From contig JADJIV010000010.1 of assembly GCA_016706845.1 (NCBI GenBank), forward strand, positions 62,001-126,000: DNA of 64,000 bases, in the 5' to 3' direction. Source of the DNA: PNOJ01 sp016706845. GTDB lineage: Bacteria; Krumholzibacteriota; Krumholzibacteriia; LZORAL124-64-63. Of the stretch, positions 37,512 to 46,751 are shown piece after piece; the stretch's first letter is position 1; each line of letters opens with the position of its first letter. A program made the translations under genes and the position numbers. The notes under the pieces are model-generated. The model was not told where the DNA came from. It worked only from the letters and a program-made list of their open reading frames with translations, and did no database searches.

Positions 37512-38293
37512 CAGGGTTCCAGTCCGCGATCGGACGACTGCTCGCGGCCAACCGCAGCGAGGACAGCTACCTGGCCGGAGGCGCGGCCATCCTGGCCGCC
37601 CCCAACACGCTCCGGTACAGCCACGATCTCGATTACTTCCAGGACAGCGCAGCGAGGGTGGCCTCCGCCTGGGACGCCGATCGCGCACTGCTGGCGGACC
37701 ACGGCTACGACGTGGAGTTGGAACTCAGCCAGCCGGGCTACATCCGCGCCGTGGTGAGTCTCGACCGGGAGCGCACCAAGATCGAGTGGGCCCAGGACTC
37801 GACCTGGCGTTTCCTGCCGGTCATCCGCAGCGAGGAGTTCGGCTACCAGCTGCATCCGCTCGACCTGGCCACCAACAAGGTGCTGGCCCTCGCCGGCCGC
37901 GACGAGCCGCGCGACCTGCTCGACACGCTGCACCTGCACGAACACGTGCTGCGACTCGGAGCGCTGGTGTGGGCCGCGGTCGGCAAGGATCCCGGCTATT
38001 CACCGCTTTCGCTGCTGGAGATGCTCCGCCGGCGCGGGCGGATCCAGCCGGCGGACCTGGCGCGCCTCGATCTGGCCGGTCCGGTGGACCTGCAGCAGGT
38101 CAAGGAGGCTTGGCTCGCCGCCCTGGCCGAGGCGGAGCGCTTCGTGCGCATGCAACCGCCCGGCGAAGCGGGCTGCCTCTACTGGTCGCCGTCGCGAAAC
38201 GCCTTCGTGTGCCCGGACGACGGGAAGCCCGGAGACGCTGTCCCGCACTACGGTCGGCCGGGGGGGGTACTGCCGCGGGTGGTCGGGGATTAG
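37502..38293 (+). CDS. nucleotidyltransferase, AbiEii/AbiGii toxin-like
   Basis: 263 residues, intact. The nucleotidyltransferase fold shows AGGAAILAAP followed by RYSHDLDYF, where the GG and S-x-D-x-D residues bind nucleotide and metal, and a later acidic strand RERTKIEWAQD. The helical part includes DLATNKVLALAGRDEPRDLL, a common stretch in the AbiEii/MenA-like family. GTG at 37502 lies within the upstream gene, showing coupled translation. Family members act as tRNA- or nucleotide-modifying toxins in type IV TA and phage-defence systems. Whether this one is toxic is unknown. Confidence 0.8.
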   Translation: MPLTGFQSAIGRLLAANRSEDSYLAGGAAILAAPNTLRYSHDLDYFQDSAARVASAWDADRALLADHGYDVELELSQPGYIRAVVSLDRERTKIEWAQDSTWRFLPVIRSEEFGYQLHPLDLATNKVLALAGRDEPRDLLDTLHLHEHVLRLGALVWAAVGKDPGYSPLSLLEMLRRRGRIQPADLARLDLAGPVDLQQVKEAWLAALAEAERFVRMQPPGEAGCLYWSPSRNAFVCPDDGKPGDAVPHYGRPGGVLPRVVGD

Positions 38294-38430
38294 TATCCCG
38301 GCCTTCATGAAGCGCCAGTGCGTGCAACGCCGGACCCCTCATTCCTGCCTACGCGACGATCCCCAGGGTTGACGTTCCCCCTTTCCATGCCCTAGATTCC
38401 GCCTGTCTGTGAAATCGTTCACATCCTGGG

Positions 38431-38898
38431 AGTTGCACCATCGGCCCTCCCCCGACAGCAGGGGTCGCGAGCCCCCGGATCCTCGGCGTCGGCGCGGATC
38501 TCTGCGACGTGCGCCGCCTGGCGCGGGAGCTGGACGAACCGCAGCGGGGCTTCGCGGAAACGGTGTTCACGCCGGCGGAACTCGCCGCCTGCCGCGGCGG
38601 CCCGCATCCGGCGCACCGCCTCGCCGAACGCTTCGCCGCCAAGGAAGCCGTCCTGAAGGCCCTATCCTTCACCGACGGCCGCGGCGCGTTCTGGCGGGAT
38701 GTGGAGATCACGCGCCGCGGCGAGGGACCGGCCGCGGTCCGGTTGCAGGGACGACTCGAGGAACTGGCCGCGCGGCACGCCGCCGGCCGCATCCACCTGA
38801 GCCTCGCCGCCGCCGGCCACCACGCGCTGGCGGTCGCCATCATCGAGGAGCGCGGAAGCCCGGAGCCGCGACCGGACACCAACCACACAGGGGACTGA
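38431..38898 (+). CDS. AcpS-like 4'-phosphopantetheinyl transferase (5' end uncertain)
   Basis: Transfers phosphopantetheine from CoA to a carrier protein. ILGVGADLCDVRRLARELDE contains the family Asp (GVGADL) and AERFAAKEAVLKAL the Glu and Lys of the Mg and CoA site. HHALAVAIIEE is the last strand. The reading frame is open from 38413, but no ATG, GTG or TTG precedes the conserved start in frame, while GTG at 38509 is too late. An indel near 38440 or an unusual start is likely, so the first base is approximate. It stands directly before an acyl-activating enzyme and a carrier protein, its probable substrate. Confidence 0.8.
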   Translation, partial: SCTIGPPPTAGVASPRILGVGADLCDVRRLARELDEPQRGFAETVFTPAELAACRGGPHPAHRLAERFAAKEAVLKALSFTDGRGAFWRDVEITRRGEGPAAVRLQGRLEELAARHAAGRIHLSLAAAGHHALAVAIIEERGSPEPRPDTNHTGD

Positions 38899-38900
38899 CG

Positions 38901-40600
38901 ATGGCCACCACGCCCACCTACGAGGACCGCCTGAAGGACTTCTCCTGGTCGCTGGCCGAACAGGAACTGGGCTACCGCAAGGGCGACCCGCTGAACATCG
39001 GCTGGCACTGCAGCGACCGGCTCTGCCGGCAGGGCCTGGCGGACAAGACGGCCCTGGTCTGGGAGGACTTCTCCGGCGCGACGAAGACCTACACCTTCGA
39101 CGACCTGCGCGTGTTGTCGAACACCTTCGCGGCGCACCTGCAGGGCCTCGGCATCCAGCCCGGCGAGCGCGTCTGCCTGTTCATGGACCGCGTGCCGGAG
39201 CTGTACCTCGGGTTCCTGGGCGGTCTGAAGATGGGCGCGGTCGTGCAGCCGCTGTTCTCGGCCTTCGGCGCCGACTCGCTGTGGACGCGCCTGGACGACG
39301 CCGGCACCACGGCCATCGTCACCCAGCGCAAGCACGTGGCCAAGGTGCGCAAGCTCCTGGACAAGCTGCCGCAGCTCAGGCACGTCATCCTGGTCGACGC
39401 CGGCGACGGGCCGCTGCGCGAGCGAGAGTCGGGCTCGACCTGCACGCACTGCCCCGCATCGAGACCTTCGACGCGCACCCGACGGGCCCCGAAACCCCCT
39501 CGGTCCTGCACTACACCTCCGGCACCACGGGGCAGCCCAAGGGCGCCCAGCACGTCCACTACTCGCTGATCTCGCAGTACCTCACCGCCAAGTGGGTCCT
39601 GGACCTGCGCCCCGACGACGTCTACTGGTGCAACGCCGATCCCGGCTGGGTGACCGGCACCTCCTACGGCATCATCGGGCCCTGGGCCAACGGCGTCACC
39701 CAGGTGGTGCTGGACTCCGGCTTCAACGCCGAGAAGTGGTACGACTTCATGGCGCGGCGCGGGGTGACGGTCTGGTACTCGGCCCCGACGGCCATCCGCC
39801 TGCTGATGCGCGAGGGCTCCGACCTCGTGCGCAAGCACGACCTCTCCCGCCTGCGCCACCTCTGCAGCGTGGGCGAGCCGCTCAACGCCGAGGCGGTCGT
39901 CTGGTCGCAGGAGGCCTTCGGCAAGCCCTTCCACGACACCTACTGGCAGACCGAGACCGGCTGCATGATGATCACCAACTTCCCGGGCATGAAGGTCAAG
40001 CCGGGCTCGATGGGCAAGCCCTTCCCGGGCATCACGGCCACGGTCCTGGACCCGAACACCAACCTGCCGCACGAGGGCACGGGCCGCGTGGGCCTGATCG
40101 CGATCCGGCCGGGCTGGCCCTCGCAGATCCGCGGCTACTGGAACAACCAGGCCGGCTACGAGCGCAAGTTCGTCAACGGCTGGTACATCTGCGGCGACCG
40201 GGCCAGCATCGACGCCGACGGCTACTACTGGTTCGTGGGCCGCGACGACGACGTCATCAACACCGGCGGCCACCTGGTCGGACCCTTCGAGATCGAGTCC
40301 GCCCTGCTCGAGCACCCCGCGGTCGCAGAGTCGGCGGCGGTGGCCAAGCCCGACCCCGTGAACATGGAGGTCGTCAAGGCGTTCGTCACACTGAAGCCGG
40401 GCATCGCGCCGGACGACGACCTCGAACTCGAGATCATGAACTTCATCCGCAAGAAGCTGTCGCCTTTGGCCATGCCGCAGGAGATCGAGTTCACCGAGTC
40501 GCTGCCCAAGACCCGCAGCGGCAAGATCGTGCGGCGCATCCTGCGCGCCCGGGAATTCGGCGAGCCGGAAGGCGACCTGTCGACCCTGATGAGCGAATGA
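38901..40600 (+). CDS. acetyl-CoA-synthetase-like acyl-activating enzyme (frameshifted)
   Basis: An ANL-superfamily adenylate-forming ligase of about 566 residues. The P-loop-like motif is HYTSGTTGQPKGAQH. Others are DTYWQTETGCMM, YICGDRASIDADGYYWFVGR (the conserved Asp) and the catalytic Lys in KTRSGKIVRRILR. The wording is closest to acetyl-CoA synthetases of the AcsA kind (CNADPGWVTGTSYGIIGPW), so the substrate is probably a short acid. The frame slips near 39423 between RERE and RVGLDLHALPRIE. The neighbouring carrier protein suggests loading of the acyl group onto ACP rather than, or as well as, CoA. ATG at 38901 follows the AcpS-like stop by 2 bases. Confidence 0.88.
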
Positions 40601-40656
40601 GCCGCGGCCCGTCTCCCCCGGGAGCGGGCCGCACCACACCGACGCGGGAGACGAAG

Positions 40657-40908
40657 ATGGACGAGCGCAAGCAGACGATCCTGGACTACGTGGTCAGCGA
40701 GTACCTGGAAGAGGACGACGACCGCGTGATCGGCGAGGACACCCCGCTGATCACCGGCGGCATCGTCGACTCGTTCTCCATGGTGTCGCTGAAGCGGTTC
40801 CTGGAGAAGAAGTACGGCATCCAGATCCCCGACGCGGACGCCTCGCCCGAGGCCTTCGACACCGTCAACCGCATCGCCGCCCTGGTCGAGCGCTTCAAGA
40901 AGAGCTGA
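40657..40908 (+). CDS. acyl carrier protein
   Basis: 83 residues, acidic, four-helix. The phosphopantetheine Ser is in GGIVDSFSMVSLKRFLEKKY, where DSF replaces the common DSL. It ends AALVERFKKS. The Tyr-Gly-Ile-Gln-Ile-Pro stretch fits stand-alone carriers of secondary pathways rather than the fatty-acid ACP. SD GGGAG precedes the ATG. It lies between the acyl-activating enzyme and the oxoamine synthase, so it probably carries the acyl group from one to the other. Confidence 0.9.
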   Translation: MDERKQTILDYVVSEYLEEDDDRVIGEDTPLITGGIVDSFSMVSLKRFLEKKYGIQIPDADASPEAFDTVNRIAALVERFKKS

Positions 40909-40933
40909 CCGCCGGGAAAGAAAGGGAGCAGTC

Positions 40934-42400
40934 ATGGCATTCGCGACCGGGACCAGGGAGTCCTACCAGCAGGAGCTGGCGGCCATCCGCCAGGCCGGCC
41001 TCTTCAAGGAAGAGCGCTACATCCGCAGCCCGCAGGGCGCCGACATCGAGGTCGAGTTCCCCGCCGGCGCGGCCGGCAAGAAGGTGATCAACCTCTGCGC
41101 CAACAACTACCTCGGCCTGTCCAGCCACCCCGAGGTGGTCGAGGCGGCGCGGCGCGGCCTGGACGCGCGCGGCTACGGCATGTCGTCGGTGCGCTTCATC
41201 TGCGGCACGCAGGACATCCACCGGCAGCTCGAGAACAAGCTGACCGAGTTCCTGGGCACCGAGGACACGCTGCTGTTCCCGTCCTGCATGGACGCCAACG
41301 CGGGCGTGTTCGAGGCCGTGCTGACCGATCAGGACGTGATGATCGCCGACCGCCTGGTGCACGCCTCCATCGTCGACGGCATGCGCCTGTGCAAGGCGGC
41401 CACCGACACCTACAAGCACTCGGACATGAAGCACCTGGAGCAGAAGCTCCAGGAGCACCAGGACAAGCAGCGCCGCCTGATCATCACCGACGGCGTGTTC
41501 TCGATGGACGGCGACCTCGCCCGCCTGGACGAGATCGTGGCCCTGGCCGAGAAGTACAACGCCATGGTCTTCGTCGACGAGTCCCACGCCTCGGGCTTCA
41601 TCGGCAAGACCGGCCGCGGCACCCACGAGCACTGCGGCGTCATGGGCAAGATCGACATCGTCACCACGACGCTGGGCAAGGCCCTCGGCGGCGCCTCGGG
41701 CGGCTGCGTCAGCGGCCGGCGCGAGCTGGTCGAGCTGTGCCGGCAGCGGGCCCGGCCCTACCTGTTCTCCAACACGGTCGCGCCGGTCATCGTCTCGGGG
41801 GCCATCAAGGTGCTGGAGCTGATCTCCGGCACGACCGAGCGCCGCGACAAGCTGGAGTGGAACACGAAGTACTGGCGCGAGGGCCTGCTGAAGATCGGCC
41901 TGGACATCAAGGCCGGCGACAGCCCCATCGTGCCGGTGATGCTCTACAACGCGAAGCTCGCCCAGGACGTGGCGCGCGACCTCTACGCCGAGGGCATCTA
42001 CGTGGTGGGCTTCTTCTTCCCGGTGGTGGCCAAGGGCCAGGGACGCGCCATGAACGAGCCGCGCCGCATCGCGATCGATCTGCCCGGAACCGAGGCGTTC
42101 CGCGACGACGACCTCGAGGTCCTGCGCACCACGCTGCAGACCATCGTCACGCTCTCGATGGAGTGCCGCGACGAGCCCTGCGACTCCTCGCGGCGGATGC
42201 ACCGCGAGGGCTGGGACGTGCACTGGGGCCTGACCTGGATCGCGCGGGCCCGGCGCGGGGGCGTCACCGAGGAGGCCACCGGCGCAACCCGGAGCGAAGT
42301 ACTCGCTCGGCTCCAACAACTTACCAGCCTGCACGAGGTTGACGGTCGCCTGCAAATACCGTTCTTGACTCCGTCTCCTGGGGGGAACCTGACCCGCTGA
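40934..42400 (+). CDS. alpha-oxoamine synthase, glycine C-acetyltransferase (KBL)-like, with extended C-terminus
   Basis: A PLP enzyme that condenses an acyl thioester with an amino acid. Residues 1 to about 365 follow 2-amino-3-ketobutyrate CoA ligase closely: EGLFKEER-like start, INLCANNYLGLSSHPEV, MSSVRFICGTQDIH, ITDGVFSMDGDLARL, VDESHASGFIGKTGRG, and the PLP Lys in TTTLGKALGGASGG. Family members stop at about 395 residues; this has 488. After FFFPVVAKGQ an insertion GRAMNEP precedes RRIAIDLPGTEAF, and the last 85 residues are not familiar. The tail may be a fusion, an accessory region or an assembly join. No threonine dehydrogenase is adjacent, and the carrier-protein context points away from threonine breakdown. 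Confidence 0.88.
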   Translation: MAFATGTRESYQQELAAIRQAGLFKEERYIRSPQGADIEVEFPAGAAGKKVINLCANNYLGLSSHPEVVEAARRGLDARGYGMSSVRFICGTQDIHRQLENKLTEFLGTEDTLLFPSCMDANAGVFEAVLTDQDVMIADRLVHASIVDGMRLCKAATDTYKHSDMKHLEQKLQEHQDKQRRLIITDGVFSMDGDLARLDEIVALAEKYNAMVFVDESHASGFIGKTGRGTHEHCGVMGKIDIVTTTLGKALGGASGGCVSGRRELVELCRQRARPYLFSNTVAPVIVSGAIKVLELISGTTERRDKLEWNTKYWREGLLKIGLDIKAGDSPIVPVMLYNAKLAQDVARDLYAEGIYVVGFFFPVVAKGQGRAMNEPRRIAIDLPGTEAFRDDDLEVLRTTLQTIVTLSMECRDEPCDSSRRMHREGWDVHWGLTWIARARRGGVTEEATGATRSEVLARLQQLTSLHEVDGRLQIPFLTPSPGGNLTR

Positions 42401-42417
42401 CGGACGTATGGGAACGG

Positions 42418-43898
42418 ATGAACATCTTGCGCCGACCGACGGCCCTGAGGGCCGTGTTGATCGTTAGTATTCTGTTGCTGATCGCGGGAGTCGGAGTATT
42501 GCTGGCGTTGCGCGGGCCGGGCGGTCATCCGCCCGGCCCGGCCGCCGGCGCCCCGCCGCCGAGCGTCCTGCTGATCGGCATCGACACCTTCCGCGCTGAC
42601 CACCCCGGCCCCCCGGGGCCGGGCGAACCCTCGCGAACCCCCCACCTCGACGAGCTGGCGCGCGACGGCATCCGTTTCGAACAGTGCCTGTCGACGGCGC
42701 CCTGGACCCTGCCCTCGTTCGCCTCGATCTTCACCGGCCTGCGGCCCTACCGCCACGGCGCCGTCGGCGGCGAGCGCGACTACCTCTCCGAGCGGCACAC
42801 GACCCTGGCCGAGCACCTCGCCCGGGCCGGCTACGCCACGGCGGGCTACGTGGGCATCAACTACCTGACCGCCCAGTTCGGCATGGACCAGGGGTACGTC
42901 TCCCCGCCGCCCCGCGGGACCGACCTGACGGGACTGGACCAGGCCGGCGGGGTCACGCGCCTCAGCGGCGATTTCTTCGCCGAGCACCGGGCGCGCCCAG
43001 CTTCGTCTTCACCCACTACTACGACCCGCACGCGCCCACCGCGCCGCCGGCCCCGTGGCACCGCAAGTACTACCTGGGCAACGAATGCCGGCCCGGCGAA
43101 CCCTGACGGCGCGGATCCTGGCGGCGGGCGGCGTGCGGGCGAGAACGCGAACCGCGGGATGTACGACTGGCCCGCCGGCGTCACGGACCCCGCTTCCCGC
43201 CGGCGCAGTACGCGGCCGAGGTCAACTACGCCGACGACCACGTGGGCCGGCTGATCGCCCGGCTGAAGCAGCTCGGCCTCTACGAGCAGATGCTGATCGT
43301 CGTGGTCGCCGACCACGGCGAGCACCTCGGCGAGCACGGCTTCTTCTACACGCACTACCTGTCGTACCAGGAGACGATCCACGTCCCCCTGCTCGTCAAG
43401 CTGCCCGGCAACGCCGGCGCCGGCCGCGTCGTCGCGGCTCCCGTCTCCACCCTGGACCTCCTGCCGACCGTCCTGGAGATCACCGGGATCGCCGTCCCCG
43501 ACACCCTGGACGGCCGTTCGCTGGCCGGCCTGCTGCTGGGCAACGCCAAGGCGCCGCCGCGCGACCTGCTGGCCGAGCAGGGCTCCGACCCCGACGACTT
43601 CTGCAAGACGCTCGTGGCCTGGCCCTGGAAGCTCATGCTGTGGCGGGAGGGCGGGGTGGAACGCACCGCGCTCTTCGACCTGGCGACCGACCCCGGCGAG
43701 ACGCGGGACGCGGCCGCCGAGCACCCCGAGGAGGCCGCGCGCCTGACCGCGCGGCTGCGCGCGACCTACGACCCGAGCTCGCCCCTGGGCCGCGGCGCCC
43801 CGGGCCGGCGCGCGAGCGTCGGCAAGTCGGACATCAGGTTGCTGGAGTCGCTGGGCTACGTGCACAAACCGCCCGCGAGCGCGGGCGGCGAAGGTTGA
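42418..43898 (+). CDS. membrane-anchored sulfatase-like hydrolase (several frameshifts)
   Basis: An alkaline-phosphatase-superfamily enzyme facing the periplasm. An N-terminal membrane segment (residues about 12-32) is followed by the metal site VLLIGIDTFRADH and the nucleophile region STAPWTLPSFASIFTGLRPY, then VVADHGEHLGEHGFFYTHYL with the second metal ligands, and a final KSDIRLLESLGYV. The usual Cys/Ser-x-Pro-x-Arg signature is absent; a Thr or Ser in APWTLPS would be the nucleophile, as in phosphoglycerol- or phosphonate-type relatives. The frame shifts near 42995, 43105 and 43200. Substrate unknown. Confidence 0.8.
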
Positions 43899-43914
43899 CC
43901 GCGGCGCCGTCCCC

Positions 43915-45587
43915 CTACCGGACCAGCACCATCCGCCGCGACTGCCGCACGCCCCCGCATTCCAGCGTGCACAGGTAGGTCCCGCTGCCCAGGCCGTCGG
44001 CCCGGAACTCGACCTCGGTGCGGCCGGCCGGCAGTTCGCCGTCGACCAGCGTCCGCACCCGATGCCCCCTCAGGTCGTGCACCGCCAACGTCACCCGCGA
44101 CGCCACGCCCAGTTCGACCGGGATCGTCGTGGACGGGTTGAACGGGTTCGGCCGGCAGGCGCCGAGCACCGCCGCCGACAGCACCAGCGGCGGCGAGGCG
44201 GTGACGTAGGCGGGCTCCCCGAAGACGAAGGCGGCGTCCCGCCGGCGCAGCGCCAGGGTCCGGGTCACGTAGCGGTCGGTGACGAGCAGTTCGACCTGGT
44301 CGACGGCGGCCGCGGCGCCCGACACCGAGAACCAGCCCGCGCCGTCGCCCTCGCCGACCGGGTACAGGGGACTCACGCTGCCGAAGTACCCCGGCGTGTG
44401 CTCCCCGCGTCCGTGCGCGGCAGCGTCCAGATGCGGACGCCGCCGGTTTCCGTCGTGACGTAGTCGAAGGTCAGCGCCACCTGCTCGCCGAGGTCGAGCA
44501 CGGCGGGCGGCGCGGGGTCGAAGGTCACGGCATTCACCGCGTGGGGGCCGAAGGCGACGTCGGCCCGCAGCCGGACGTCGAGCAGCTCCGCGCCGCTGCC
44601 CGCGTCCTGCATCAGGACCTGCACGAACGGGACCTCGTGCTCTCCGGCCACGACCGTGAACGAGCGCGCGACGTGGCCGGCGGGACCGGCCAGCACCGGG
44701 CCGGCCGCGTAGCTCTGGTCGGGCACCGGCTCACCCGCGGCGTCCACGCCGCGGGCCAGGATCCTCACGCCGGCGGCCGCGGTGGTGGCGTAGTCGCAGT
44801 CGACCAGGACGCTCCGGCCGTGACCCAGCCACGCCCCCGTGCCCGGCGCGACCGCGAAGCCCGCGAGGCCGTGCCCCCCCCAGGCCAGATCGACGGGCCG
44901 GTCGAACTCCAGCAGCAGCTCGGTCATGGCTGCGTTCCACATCCGGACCCGGACGGCGTCGACGTGGGGCGAGCCGCCGTCGAAGCGGAACCACTGGGAC
45001 CCGCCGCCCTGCCCGACGATGAAGCTCGGGGCGCCGATGACGGCGCCCGCCGCGGGCGCGCCGCCGCTGAAGGGCTGCGCGGTCACGACCGCGCCGCCCG
45101 GCGCGGCGGTGGCGGCGTCGAAGCCCAGCACGTACGTCGCGCCGTGCAGCAGCCGGGCCGTTCCCGGCGACGACGGCTGCAGGTGGTAGACGGCGTGGTC
45201 CCCGACGTGGAGCGTCACGGGCACCGAGATGGCCAGCAGCGTGGAGCCCCAGTCGGGCGTGACCATCTCGATCAGGCAGTGGTCGAGCGCGTGGCTCCCG
45301 GCGGCGAACGAGAACCCGAGCTGCAGGTGGCCGGCGCCGGCGGGGAGCGCCGCGCTGGTCCCGCCGGCGTAGCCCTCGACGACCGCGCCGTCGCGCTGCG
45401 GGGCGACCCGGAAGCGGGCGCCGCCGGGGTTGGTGATCTCGTAGGCGAAGTCGACCGTGATCTCGGCGCCGTTGGGCAGGTGCGAGCCGCCGGGCTCGCC
45501 GACGACGATGCCCCCGATCCAGCCGGCGGCGGCCGGTCCGGCCGCGGCGGCCAGCAGGGTCGTGAAGGCGATGGCCCGCAGCAGCAA
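43915..45587 (-). CDS. secreted protein of unknown fold with FlgD-like C-terminal domain (frameshifted)
   Basis: About 557 residues. The signal peptide is LLLRAIAFTTLLAAAAGPAA. Repeated beta-rich stretches follow, with the theme VTFDYVTTETGGVRIW / VDCDYATTAAAGVRILA / VDFAYEITNPGGARFRV, three related copies that suggest a repeated Ig-like domain of about 150 residues. The frame slips near 44395. The tail CRPNPFNPSTTIPVEL to GSGTYLCTLECGG, ending MVLVR, is the sorting domain. TTG at 45587 is the best start by signal-peptide position; GTG at 45647 is an alternative. Function unknown. Confidence 0.68.
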
Positions 45588-45674
45588 GATGCCCCCCGAT
45601 GCCGCCCCCGGGGCGGCGGATGATGATCCCACCGCCAATGATAGCACAGAACTGGAAAGGGCGGCCCGGTTGGG

Positions 45675-46624
45675 TCACGGGGCAGCGTCCCCGTCGACCC
45701 GCCGTTGCGGGGGGGCAGCAGCGACGCGGCGATCGAGCCGCCGAGCAGCGCGGCGATGACCCCCAGCGAGACCGCGACGGGCAGCTTCCCGACGTCCACC
45801 AGCAGCATCTTGACGCCGACGAAGGCGAGCACGAGGCCGAGGCCGACCTTCAGGAAGCGGAAGCGGCCCATCATCCCCGCCAGCAGGAAGTAGAGGGCCC
45901 GCAGCCCGAGGATGGCGAAGATGTTCGAGGTGAAGACGATGAACGGGTCCTTCGTGATGGCGAAGATGGCCGGGATGGAGTCGACGGCGAACACGATGTC
46001 CGTGGCCTCGACCACCACCAGCACCATCAGCAGCGGGGTGGCCAGCCAGCGGCCGCCCTCCTTGACGACGAAGCGGGCGCCGCGGTAGTCGGAGGTGAGC
46101 GGGATGAAGCGGCGGAACGCCTTCAGCACGGGGTTGCGCTCGGGGTGGATCTCGCCGTCGCGGTGCAGCAGCAGCTTGACGCCCGTGAAGACCAGGAACG
46201 CGCCGAAGATGTACATGATCCCGTGGAAGCGGTGGATCAGCGCGGCGCCGGCCACGATGAACAGGGCGCGCATGAGCAGGGCGCCGAGGATGCCCCAGAA
46301 CAGGACCCGGTGCTGGAGCTTCGCCGGCACGGCGAAGAACGAGAACAGCACGATGAACACGAACAGGTTGTCGACCGAGAGCGCCTTCTCCAGCAGGTAG
46401 CCGGTCAGGAACTCCAGGCCGCGCACCGCGCCGAAGCGGTGCCAGATCCAGGCGTTGAACAGCAGCGAGATCGTGATCCAGATCACCGACCAGAGCAGCG
46501 CCTCGCGGATGCGGATCTCGTGGGCCCGGCGGTTGAACACGCCCAGGTCCAGCGCCAGCATCGCCAGCACGAACCCGATGAAGCCCGCCCAGAGCGCCGG
46601 CGTCCCGACCGAGACTGCTTCCAT
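45675..46624 (-). CDS. TerC-family integral membrane protein
   Basis: About 310 residues with eight or nine membrane segments. TerC signatures are LDLGVFNRRAHEI, KALSVDNLFVFIVLFSFF, and VVEATDIVFAVDSIPAIFAI, whose Asp and Glu residues are thought to bind a metal, probably Mn2+. It helps load metal onto exported proteins. ATG at 46624 is preferred (GAGGTG upstream). The 3' end is uncertain: the original frame runs far into the next gene without a stop. A one-base change in the G run at 45709-45716 gives a natural stop at 45675. Confidence 0.87.
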
Positions 46625-46751
46625 GCCCACCTCGCGTTGCCGCCGACCTTCCGCACCGGCGAACGCGCCGGTGGCGAACCGGCGTCCAAGATAGACCCGT
46701 CTCCCCCGCAGGGAAACGCCGATTCCGCGCGCGGCCGGCCGCCGCCGGCGT

